Shown here in pieces: positions 37,762 through 49,800 of a stretch of 64,000 nt of DNA (positions within the stretch are counted from its first letter, which is position 1; each line of letters begins with the position of its first letter). The translations under genes and the position numbers were made by a program. Origin of the DNA: Bolinopsis microptera (lineage: Eukaryota > Ctenophora > Tentaculata > Lobata > Bolinopsidae); assembly GCF_026151205.1 (NCBI RefSeq), contig NC_087084.1, forward strand, positions 2,022,312 to 2,086,311, written 5' to 3'. The notes beneath the pieces were generated by a model, which saw only the letters and a list, made by a program, of their open reading frames with translations, was not told where the DNA came from and ran no database searches.

Positions 37762-40700
37762 ATGCCTATACAAATGGAAGGTAAAAAAGTAAAGAAGACT
37801 CTACCCCTACAGAGAAGCTCCAAACCTCCCACTATTGATCTGTCACGTGATAAAGTGTTAGATGATCCTTTCCCTCTCGTCTTCGAGAAATCGGTGGGTG
37901 GTGTTTTGCTCGCTATAAAACTGACAAATTTGTATCGAAACTTTCAAGCTGATGATGGTTAGCTAGTTGCTAATTTACGCTTTATTTGAAAGCCAAGTGA
38001 CACAACAAAATCCTTTAATTTATACATCACGTGAAAAAAACGAAACTGTATAATTCACACGTCACGTAATAATTACACAGGTCCTGAAATCAGAGCCACC
38101 AGGGCTGACAGAACCGCGGGGGGCACCCAACAACGATATATCGTACATGGCCCAGGACTACGCCAAACAGATACTTGAGATTATGAACGATTTGAGGAAG
38201 ATAAAGAAGTTTTGCAATGTGGTGCTTATTGTTAATGATGCTGTGAGTGCGGATATTTTATATTAAATTTATAATCACATTTTTTAAACATTTTTGCCCC
38301 AGGAATTACAATTGTGTGTCCCAGCTGGTGTGCCCCAAGTGTGCCTAGCTAGATTAGCAACTGGCGGAGCTTTACTATTTACAATTACAGGAGATACTGG
38401 CCCACAAGTCAGTGCTAGCTGCTAGCTCCACCTTCTTTCGTGCTATGTTCGAGAGTAAACAAGCGGAGAATCAGAGTGCATCTGTTACTATATCCGTGAG
38501 TAAAATATTAAATTAATTTATTAATTTATTTTAATATTTTATTATTAAAATATTAAATATTTTATAATTTTAAAATGAGGCAACGGGTTGTGCTATTTTA
38601 TTTTGTGCGAATCGTAGAAAACAGTGAACTTAAGCGATCAGAGTACTGCAAGTTACAACTATCGATTTCATTAAATAACCTAAATTAAATTAAATAAACT
38701 TAAATTGAATAAACTTAAATTAAATAAACTTAAATTAAATAAACTAAATTAAGAATTGAGTTTATTTTAAACCAAGTGATTCATACCTATACACGTTGTT
38801 TGTATACTTACGTGGTTTGTATACTTACACTTTACAATTTACAGATCGAATGGTGCACAATGAGCGCATTGTCCATATCTATCGTTTTTAGTTAGGACCT
38901 GCTAAACCGTGTGGTTTATATACTTACACTTTACAATTTACAGAGCGAATGGTGCACAATGAGCGCATTGTCCATATCTATCGTTTTTAGTTAGGACCTG
39001 CTAAACCATGTGGTTTATATACTTACACTTTACAATTTACAGATCGAATGGTGCACAATGAGCGCATTGTCCATATCTATCGTTTTTAGTTAGGACCTGC
39101 TAAACCGTGTGGTTTATATACTTACACTTTACAATTTACAGATCGAATGGTGCACAATGAGCGCATTGTCCATATCTATCGTTTTTAGTTAGGACCTGCT
39201 AAACCATGTGGTTTATATACTTATTACTTACACTTTACAATTTTGGTGCCCTGATAGTTTTCTTTAACTACTTTGGGTTTGTTTTAAAGTTCGATAATAA
39301 TTACAATTTACAGGGTATATCCGAGACAATAGTGGTGCAGCTGATAGAGTTTGCATACACTGGTAATATTGCAGTGGGTAAAGAAAACGTGAAGGACCTT
39401 CTGAGCGCAGCCAGTAAGTGTACAATAAAACTGTTTTTTTAAATCATAGCACGCATACCTACCAAATTTAAGGTATCCTCTTATTATTGTTAAACTTTCC
39501 TCAAATATTTCCACCAGTACAGATTCTGATTAGCTGTCCCTTTGACATATTATAGTATTATATGAGACAGGAAAAATGCCATCTTACTAGGAAGCTTACT
39601 AGGACGTGAGGAGAGTTAGAACTCCTCGGACTACATTAAATCAATTCCTTCTGTAACGTACTGAAGAAATGTAATTACGAATTAATAAATCATAAAATAT
39701 GTTATCTGAACATGTTATCCACTCCCAGGTTCACTAAAGTTTCTTCCTGTCCGGGATGCTTGCTGTGATTTCCTTCACCGTCACTTTAGTGCCAGCAACA
39801 CTGTGGGGATACGCTACTTTGCGTTGCTGGAGGTAATTGGAACAGTTTGTTAAGAGTGATTTTAGTTTGAATATTCGGTATCATGATATTATCTGGTTGT
39901 AATATAACATCTCAATCGTGAATACTGTTTTCATAGTAACCACAGTAACCACAGTAACCACAGTAACCACAGTAACCCCAGTAACTACAATAGCCATAGT
40001 AACAACAGTAACCATAGTAACCATAGTAACCACAGTAACTACAGTAACTGCAGTAACCACAATAACCACGGTAACCACGGTAACCACAATAACCACAATA
40101 ACAACAATAACAACAATAACAACAATAACAACAATAACAACAATAACAACAATAACAACAATAACAACAATAACAACAATAACAACAATAACAACAATAA
40201 CAACAATAACAACAATAACAACAGCAATAATCACAATAACCACAGTAACCACAGTAACCACAGTAACCACAGTAACCCCAGTAACTACAATAGCCATAGT
40301 AACAACAATAACCACAATAACAACAGTAACCACAGTAACCACGGTAACCACAATAACAACAATAACCACAGTAACCACGGTAACCACAATAACAACAATA
40401 ACAACAATAACAACAATAACAACAATAACAGCAATAACCACAGTAACCACTAATCCTCCTCCGCAGGACTGTTCAGACTTGGTCCAGAAATCGGAGGACT
40501 TTATTGCCCGTAACTTTACAGACGTAGCGAAAAGTGAGGAGTTCTTCATGTTGTCGTACAACCAAGTGTGTGAGATAATAAACCTTCAGAAGTACCCTTT
40601 CAGAAACGAACAAGTCAGTGAACTACATAATATTATATATAATATATTATATATATATATATATTAATATATTATATAATATATTATATAGTAATCGCAA

Positions 40701-40843
40701 GGTTGCTGGATCGATACCCGCCATCGGTAAAACCAACCCTGATAATTTGAGCCATACTGATGAGTCCTAATAGGACGAAACACTGTGTCTATGGATAATA
40801 TGTTATATATAATATATTATATTATATATACATACTTTATTAT

Positions 40844-40878
<35 letters not shown>

Positions 40879-43800
40879 GAGGCTGGGCCTGGTTGGCCCA
40901 CGAGAGGATAGCATATGAATGCTTTGCCTACCTCTGGGGTATGGCAGTCCTGTGGGAGGATGCCAGTGGAATCAAGATGTGTAATCAAGGATGATGGTAA
41001 GTGTTGTGGGGTGTGTCATAGATAAACGCTTAAGTGGTGGTTGAGTGTGGAAGAGAGAGGCGAAATAAGACGGCGTTAAAGTAGTCGCTATGTTACACCT
41101 GTCTGGTCCAACTCCTCTGGCACCACTAAGCGTTTAGTGTGGTTTGTAAAGTTGACAATGGTGGAGATGTGTTGGTTGTCGAATATGTCATTGACAGAGA
41201 GGTAGTAGTCCCGGAAATATTGACCTCTTATTTGGGCAATAGCCGGGCACTGTCCGAGAAAGTGTGAGACAGTCTCCTCTTCGTCGCCGCATTTAGGACA
41301 AGCACTTGTGTCTGATTTGCGAATGGTGTGTAGATGTTTGTTGAGGCCACAATGTCCCGTGATGAGGTGCACTGCAGTTCTATAATTTTGTCTGTTGTTA
41401 CTGAGTGTAGTGTTGAGATTTTTGATGATGTTGATGTTTTTATGTCCAAGTGTCAGTTTAGTGTGTCTGGGACCATCAGTAATCCATGATTCTTGATTAA
41501 GTTTTGTGACTTTGTCGTTGATCAGGCGTTTGATGTAAGATTGTGGAATTGGGCAATTCAAAGTGGATTCACTGGTTGTACCATTTTTGGCCAGCTCGTC
41601 TGCTTTTTCATTACCCCACAATCCAATGTGTGCAGCTATCCATCTGATCTCTAAGGTGTTAGTGGATCCGAGTGTATTGAGGGTGTCGTAACAGTCTCTA
41701 GTAGTCCTACTCCTCGTTGAAGGTGAGGATATGGCTTGAATAGAGGAGAGACTGTCTGACCATATGATGATGTGTGTGTTTGTATAAGTTGATAGATATT
41801 TACAAGCTTCGATGATGGCAGTGAGTTCTGTTTGATAAACGGTGCAATAATCGGGAAGCTTGAATGATCTTTCATCTAGTGTAGTGTTGTTGTTGTCTGT
41901 GGTGATAATATAACCAGCCCCGCTACCTGAGTCTGTGCGTGACCCGTCTGTGTAGCAGGTGATGGTTTCACTGGGGATGTTGTCGATGGTGTTTTGGAGT
42001 GAGCCTCTATATCCAATGTTGTCAGCTCCAGGAGTGGTGACCGTGAAGCGTCGTTCAAGCATCATGGTTGGTATAGATAGGTCTCTCTCTGCTTTGGGTG
42101 GTATGTTGAGATCTACCATGAATTGTTTGTTGATAGTGGTGTGAGTTGTGATGGTACCTTTTCTGGGGGCGATAGTTTCGAGGGTTAGGCTTCCATAAGC
42201 TTGAAGCCTGGCTGTGCCCTTTGCTTCACCTCTCAGGAAAAGTATGATATCTGGAGTGTTAGTGAGGTGGTTCAGTGCGATGAAGGGAGTACTAGGCATG
42301 GCACCAGACATCATTCTCAATGCCAATGCCTGAACTCGTTTGAACTTCCTCGCGTTGGTGTCTGTTTGGGTTGCTCTAATCCATATACTACAGCAGTATG
42401 ATAGAATAGGTCTGATGACAGCGGTGTACATCCATTTGCATGTTTTAGGGCTCATACCCCAAGTGGGGCCGACAGCTCTTCTACATTGCATAAGGGATGC
42501 CGTAGCTTTTTTGGTGGTATTGGTGATATGTTCATTGAAATTGAGCTTGCTGTCGAGGGTCACTCCTAGGAATTTGGCAGATTTGGATAGACCTATAGTG
42601 GTGTTACCCACCACCACAGGTCTTAGTGTCCATTTCTTATTCCAGGTAAACATGACTATTTGTGTTTTGAGTGCGCTTATGGATAGATCTTTGGTTTGGC
42701 ACCATTTTTCTATTGTGTTGATGGTTTTGCGTGTTCTGTTCCAGATGATGTCTAAATCATTCCCCTCCGCTAGAGAGAGCAGATCGTCTGCAAAAGCTTG
42801 CAGATAACCTGGTATGTCTCTTGCGGTGTAGGCCAGGAGATCATCGACTACCAGGTTCCAGAGGAAAGGGGAAAGGATGCCACCTTGAGGGCACCCTCTC
42901 CGGATCCGAACCCTTGTCGACTTATCCTTATGATTTAATGTGATGAATCTGTTAGTTACCATGTTGATAATCCATTGTGCTGTGGCCAGATCCACTTTCG
43001 TGGTCTTGATAGCGTCAGAAATAGCCTTGAAAGAGACATTATCAAAAGCTCCCTCTATATCTAGAAAGACGCCTAGGACATATCCCTTCTTAGCTATCCT
43101 GCGCTCGATGGTGTGAGTAACTTTATGAAGGGCTGCTTCGGTTGAACATCCTTTCTTAAAGCCAAATTGTCGTTTGTTGATGTCTTTAGCGATATTAAGG
43201 TCGTGTTGCATATGCCACAGTATCACCTTCTCCTGTAGTTTTAACATCACTGGAGAAAGGGTGATAGTGCGAAATGACTTTGGTTGGTTGTAGTCAGTTT
43301 TTCCAGGCTTTGGGAGAAAGATTCCAAGGGATTCTTTCCACAAAGTTGGAATGTGTTGGGTTTCATGATTTTTTGTCATAATGGTTCTGGTGATGTCTTT
43401 GATGTGTGTCCAAGCTTTCTGTATGATGATAGGTTTGAGGGTGTCGGGTCCAGCAGCTTTCAACGGATCGAAGGATTTAAGAGCCTCCTCGATTCTGTCT
43501 GGGCTGTAGATGGTATTGAGTAAGGTGGTGGTGATTGGTAGAGGACCAGGTGGAGGCACTGGCGGATCAGTGACACTATCCTTGAAGTGGGTTCGTGTCA
43601 TGACCTCCAATGTCTCCTCTGCATTTTTGGTGATGTCTCCGTTTGGTTTGTAAACGGCTTCTAGTGTATGTTTGTTGTCGTTACAGGATTTCAGAATCTT
43701 ATTCATCCTTCCGGATTCCTTAACAGACTCTGTTTCCTGACAAAAAGTTCTCCAGGCATTACGCTGGGAGTTGGTTATAAGTCTGTTGTATTGTTTGTTG

Positions 43801-46800
43801 CTCTCTCTAAGAGCGAGCCACAGGGCATCAGTCTTCTTTTTGCGGGCAGTAATCAGTTTTTGTCTTATTCCCCTCTGTGCTTCCTCTACTTCTTGAGTTA
43901 GCCAGGGGGGTTTGCGGACGGAACTTGAGATGTAAGTAATGGGGCATGCCTCCTCGAAGGCTTCCTTTAGTGCAGTATTGATTATGTCTATTTTGTGATC
44001 AATTTCAGTCGTAGTGTTGATTTGTGTGTTGTTAAGGTTGGGGTTATTCGATAGGATCTCATCAAATCTGTCCAGTCAGTGTTTTTGACTAGTCGGATCT
44101 GTTTGGGTTCCTTCTTTGGCCCTGTAGTTATATCGAACATAATATAGCGATGGTCAGAGTTGGAGTAAAGGTCACTAACATGCCAGTTACTAATGAGACC
44201 TCCTCCCAACTGGTTTGTTATTGTGAGATCGATAATTGAGTTGTGGCCTCGAGAGTTGAGGAAGGTTGGGGATGATCCTTTGTTGGCACATGACAGCCCT
44301 AGGGAGGAGAGAAAGTCAAGAAGCTCCTCTCCCCTTTTATTGCATGCCTTGTTCCCCCAAAGGGTGTGGTGGGAATTGGTGTCCGACCCTATAATGAGCG
44401 GGATGTTGTTATCATTTGCGTATTTTGCTAGAGGTGATGTTTCTTGTGGCGGTACCGGCCCATTTATATCCATGTATGAAGCTGCCAGAATGAGTTCTGT
44501 CGAGCTGAGTTGGATTTTAATGGCCACTTGATCGGGTGTTGTGAATTGTGTAAGTTCCCAACATTTTACTGTCAGGTTTTTGTGCAGTACAATAGCGGCA
44601 CGGGGTCTTTTATCCCCGACCTTGTAGTAATATTGGGTGAGATCCTTATTGATGGGTGGTATTAGGTTTTTGTTATTAGAGTACGGTTCTGTTGCAAGAA
44701 TGATTGGATTTCTCCGGCCGTGAGTGTTGATAAGGAGGGTTTTCCATGCATTGAACTTGCGTTTGAGATTAATTTGGGTGACAGAGTAAGTTTCAGACTG
44801 CTTATTGCGTGCTGCAATAGTAGTTTTTAACTTTTTTTGGCGTCTCTTCTTTTTTGTGCTAGTTTGAGCGTCATTGAGCGGAGTGGAAGCCGTCCCTCCC
44901 CCTAGACAGGTATTATGACCTATCATTGCCGGTGGGGCGCTGAGGAGTTGGACAGGGTCGGGTAGCAGCAGCTGGCCCTCCAGAAGGTACGCATGGTCCC
45001 TTCCAGACAAACAGCCCCCGCCAGACCTTCCCTGAACATGGCTCCCACAGTCCGCTCAATAGACGTTTGTGTGTGAAATTGTGTTTGTTGTTATCTTTTG
45101 TTTGTGACCATATGTTCTCACGTGGGTGCGCGCACCCGCGCGAAGATATGATTTTTTTAGCTTTTAACACAATAATGTCGTATGTCGGTTGGACCATTGA
45201 GACTTGCCGAGAGTCAAAAGTGTCGGTTGAAAGTAGTTGTTGGTCTGATCGCAATGCCAACTGTCGATTCAAAGTCCCCATCCGGCCCGACTGCAAACAA
45301 CTTTACTTGCTTTAGCTGGTCGTTATGGATAGTGACCGTCCCTCCAGTTGGCACCACTGTTGGTAGTAAAGGTTGGTTTTTGTGTTGTTACAGTATATTA
45401 CTTTATAGGGTTCGTGGACGGTGCACAAAGTGCATGAGTCAGACCCAAGAGTCCGTGCACATACATTCGTGTTTGCCGAAGCACACTCTATCCCACGATC
45501 TATAAAGCAAATGGTTGATCAGTGAGGGTGTATCGTGAGTTTTAACACTTTCTGCGAATCGTAGAAAGATGCTGAGAAATACTACGACGACAGTGTTGAA
45601 ATGCCGCCCAATAAAACAGGGAAAATGGGTGCTAATGATCGCATTAAGGCCCGACCTGAAGCGCACACCTAAACTTCAAAAACCCTATAGCTCAATGTGA
45701 ATGAAAGCTGTGAGTGCTCAGGGAGGAAGGATCAGGTGAGTTAAATAGCCAAAAGAAGTGCACGTGCGACTTATGTCCAGTGATGCCCAGCTGGACAGTA
45801 CGGCTTAGTTTCGGCAGGTCGAGTGAAGCCGAGTAAGCCCCCTTACCACGTCAAGGTCACTTAACCGACTCCAGGCTGCAGTTCCAATCAATCCAAGAAT
45901 GAAAGACACGAACAAGAAGTGGGTTGAAAGGAATTACAGTCAGATAAATCAGAGTAAGTGGGCGGAGTCTTCACGAATGCTATGGTGCTCAGGACTGACT
46001 CCGCCGCCGTACTTATAATCCCAGCAATTCTAAAGCGTCCAGGAGGCCCCAGACGAGAGGCGGGAGCCCAAACTCCCCGTGCTAGCCCCGAGAAACGGGT
46101 CCAAGGCCCGAGAGTTTGACAAGAGCCAGGATCGCAATGCTAACTGTCGATTCAAAGTTCCCATCCGTCCCGACTGCAAACAACTTTACTTGCTTAAGCT
46201 GGTCGGTATGAATAGTAACCGTCCCTCCAGCCAGCACCACTCACCCATCCCCGCCGCACCCCCGTGCCAACCCCCAGATCTCAGACCATACCACGAGGAG
46301 CACGAACCCACACCAATCCCGCCCAGGACCCACCCAGCCGCTCGAATTACCGGGAAGCTGCCTGGCTAATGCTCTGGACCAGAACAAAAGGGGGATGTTG
46401 GCTCACGTGCACAAGAATTCAATATATAGATAAGATATACCATATCACGTGTTCAATGTTAATGTAGCACACGGAAATGAGTGGTTGGAATACATTTCAC
46501 AAAACTAACTGTTTCCTTATGGGCTAAATCCCTATTATATTTCTATTTCGTAAATTTTATGACTTTTCGTTAGGGAATCGTTCCGCAATACCAGAGTTAA
46601 GAAGTGGAAACTAGATTTTGAAATCGTTAGTTCTTGAAAGTTTCGGTCTTATTAGTGATATAATGAAAAAGATCCATCAGAAACATGGACCTGGCTTCCA
46701 GTAAATAGTTGATTATTTGTCCAGCATGTCTTAACATGACAATAGGAAACGTGAGTTGTCTACCAAACATACGTGGTTTCCTCCAGGCGAACGTGATTCC

Positions 46801-49800
46801 CTGATCATCAATCAAGCATCTAGAATTAGAACTTACAATTAGCCTTAAATACAAGTAAATTATGAAGCAAAGTATATTGGATTAGTTGGTCTATTGAATT
46901 TAAACCACAATATCATTAAAATTGAAACGTACGGTCATTAAGATAGAATCATAAAAGGTTTTAAATTTGAATAATTAGTGTAGTGCCACGGATAATTCCA
47001 GACGAACCATGCAAATCTTGTGTGGGCAAATGAGCGATTACAGGCTACAGAGGGTTCCGGTAAAGACTATCTCTCCGCTCGTACTCGCAAACTTTATGAA
47101 AGATTGTTTCTTAGAGTTAGGGGGTCTCTTTCTCAACCTATTGAAGACTATCTATTTGATCTTATTCGGGAAATTCATAGAAGATCGTTTCTTGGAATAA
47201 GATTGTCTCGTTCTCAACCATTACCAATTGAAAGACCAGATTTTACCATCCAGAAAACTCAAATGTAATGGATAACACAACTGCTTAGTGCTTAGTTGGG
47301 TATTGTCAGAGTATCCCCCCTGTACATCTCATAATATTGAACTCCTTGATCCTGTGGCTGTGTTATATAACGTGAAAACTCTTCACAGACTCTTCACGAT
47401 CTCTTCACAGACTATTCACAGACTCTTCAAAGACTAGCCTGTTCACAGCCTCTCAAGATGCACCTTACCACTCCGCTCCTTCCCCTGCTGTTAACTGAAC
47501 AGAATTCAATAAAACCTGCCCTTACAGTTAACCGCAATAACACTGCAGATCAGTGCATAGGACTCCTTCTTACAGGAATGCTATTGGTTGCAGTTCTGGG
47601 AAACATGGCTGCTCTCTCCTACTTCTGGCCCATCCGACGCAAATCTATCACTTCAAACTCTACATTCTGATCGTATTCGTGGATATTTCAACTGGACTGT
47701 CAACAATTCCCGTGATAGCATCCCTCCTCAACGACCGAGAACCCATGATGTTTAGTGGCTCCACTCTCTGTGCCATCCACATCTCAGCTGCCAACTTTTT
47801 GATAAAATTCTCCATGTTTCTGGTTGCTTTACTGAGTGTGACCAGAGCTGTTGCCATTGCAAGCCCACACAACCTGCAGGGATTCACCACCTTTGCTGTG
47901 TCTTTAGTGGTTGTTGGTTATGGTTTCCTACTCCTATTCACCGATGTGAGTTACTTGGCTTTTGGGTGGATTCAGCCTAAGTATATAGTGATGATTGCGG
48001 CTTGTGCAGCCACTAAAGGCGACCAAGAAAATTTCTTGGCTCTTACACTTTATCGTGTTGCCATAGAGATTGAGATACTCCTACCAATACTTATTGTCTT
48101 CATCACTTTCACTGTCTCCTTAATTGCGCTAAAAAGGAACAGGAACCGTCTGAACACATCCAACAACAATATTGATCATATACAGAGAAGATTCCGTCAA
48201 GTGTCCATCACCATCACCCTCTTCGCAGCCATATTCCTGCTTTGCAACATTCCTGTATTCCTCTACTACACCCTGCATTTGCTAGCAAGGTATTTTCCTG
48301 ATACTGCAAGCAAACTAGTAGCTATAATCCATGAAAAGCTAGCTTGGTACGGAGATCTGATGCTTGTCTACTTCCCTGTGGTCCTCAATGCTGCTATCAA
48401 CCCATGTCTGTACCTACTCAGGATGCCTGTTTACTATGCTAAATTCATCCATGTTTCTTATGGGGTCTCTAGGAAAGCCAGCACGGTGATTACTTATCTT
48501 GCTGGCTTGCAGGGTGGTAGAGGTTCTCTTTCTGTGACTGGAGACTCTGAGGTCGTTAATCAGGGCTATGACGTCATCAACAGGAGCCATGTTGAGGTGG
48601 ATCCTCCTCTGGAGGTCGGGGGAGAAGAGGCGAATGAAGCTATTTGCTTACAAAGACTGTCTACTAAATTAAAGTATATTGAGGCGAACTCTGTTGAGTC
48701 GAACTCTATTGAGTCGTACTCTGTTGGGTTGAACTCTGTTGAGTCGAACTCTGTTGGGTCGAACTCTGTTGGGTTGAACTCTGTTGAGTCGAACTCTGTT
48801 GGGTTGAACTCTGTTGGGTTGAACTCGTTGAGTCGAACTCTGTTGGGTTGAACTCTGTTGGGTTGAACTTTGTTGGGTTGAACTCTGTTGAGTCTAATTC
48901 TGTTGAGTCGAACTCTGTTGGGTCGAAATCTGTTGGGTTGAACTCTGTTCTTTCAAGATTCAAAGGATTCTGTGAAGGGAAATGTGTGAATTTCTCTTCT
49001 TAAAATCATTTGCTTAAAGTTGAAAACGAGTCAGAATCTGTTAAGTTAAACTCTGATGACTCAAATTCTATCGTGATCAGTATAATTTGCTGGAAACGGA
49101 AAAACATGTTGATCGAAATTTTATGCTACACATATCAACCTCTGCTTGTATTTACATATCATTTATATTTTATTTCTGTGTAAGACGTTCACGGTTCATA
49201 TATCGACTCAGTGCTTTTTGCTCGTCGATTTGATTTTAATATATGTTTTTATGTGTACTAATTGGTTCACAAGTTATCAATATTATGGCAATTTTGCACC
49301 GTTTTCATTGTTTTTCGAGCGCAATAATTGGATTGCAATCGAGGATGAGAAAGTTAAATGTTACCTACCAATGTCATCTATGTTGAGATTCGTTAAGCTT
49401 TAACAGGGCCATCATTTAAAATGCCCTCGGTCGCCGATGCAATTCAGATGGTAAGGCATTGCATTCCACGGGATATGACTGGAAATGAATTATCATACAG
49501 TGACTGGTTTGCTGCTGAGCTGTGTCTGCATACAGATGAAATGACTGCAAGGTTTCAAAAACATTGCCTGGAGACAAACTGCACGTTAATGTCGTTGCTG
49601 GTATGGTGATGGAGAATCGTCCACATATGAAGTAGAATAAACTGATCCCTGCGACGCTGTAGAGACATCAGAGATAGCCGTTGAAGAAGGTCCCAATAAT
49701 GAAGATCACGTATTCCAGTTATCCGCGCGGTGAAAGCTTTCTGTACGCTTTCAAGCTCCTAGATATCACTTATCTTGGAGGGGTGCCAAAGCGGGCAACA

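Larger units (their letters stand above)
40841..45398 (-). mobile_element. Non-LTR retrotransposon (I/Jockey-like with RNase H), about 4.6 kb
   Basis: Antisense in Kelch intron 6. From its 5' end: an untranslated or ORF1 remnant, an endonuclease domain, reverse transcriptase, RNase H, CCHC knuckle, a 3'UTR of about 210 bp, and a 30-nt poly(A) tail (T run 40846-40875 on +). TACTTTAT at 40833-40840 and 45399-45406 is a candidate target-site duplication; it would make the element nearly full length. ORF1 is not recognisable. One frameshift near 44070 splits the main ORF. Confidence 0.8.

Noticed and set aside
39881-40667. Long ORFs on both strands (up to 249 codons)
   Set aside because: They are readings of AACAACAAT/CAGTAACC repeats; only 40467-40613 is coding, as a Kelch-gene exon in one frame.
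40876-41000. Open stretch RGWAWLAHERIAYECF after a T-rich, acceptor-like tract
   Set aside because: It looks like an exon but is the 3'UTR of the minus-strand retrotransposon beside its poly(A) tail, and the BACK domain continues properly at 50194 instead.
45125-45138. Perfect palindrome GGGTGCGCGCACCC
   Set aside because: Striking but isolated within the retrotransposon 5' region; no further context supports a function.
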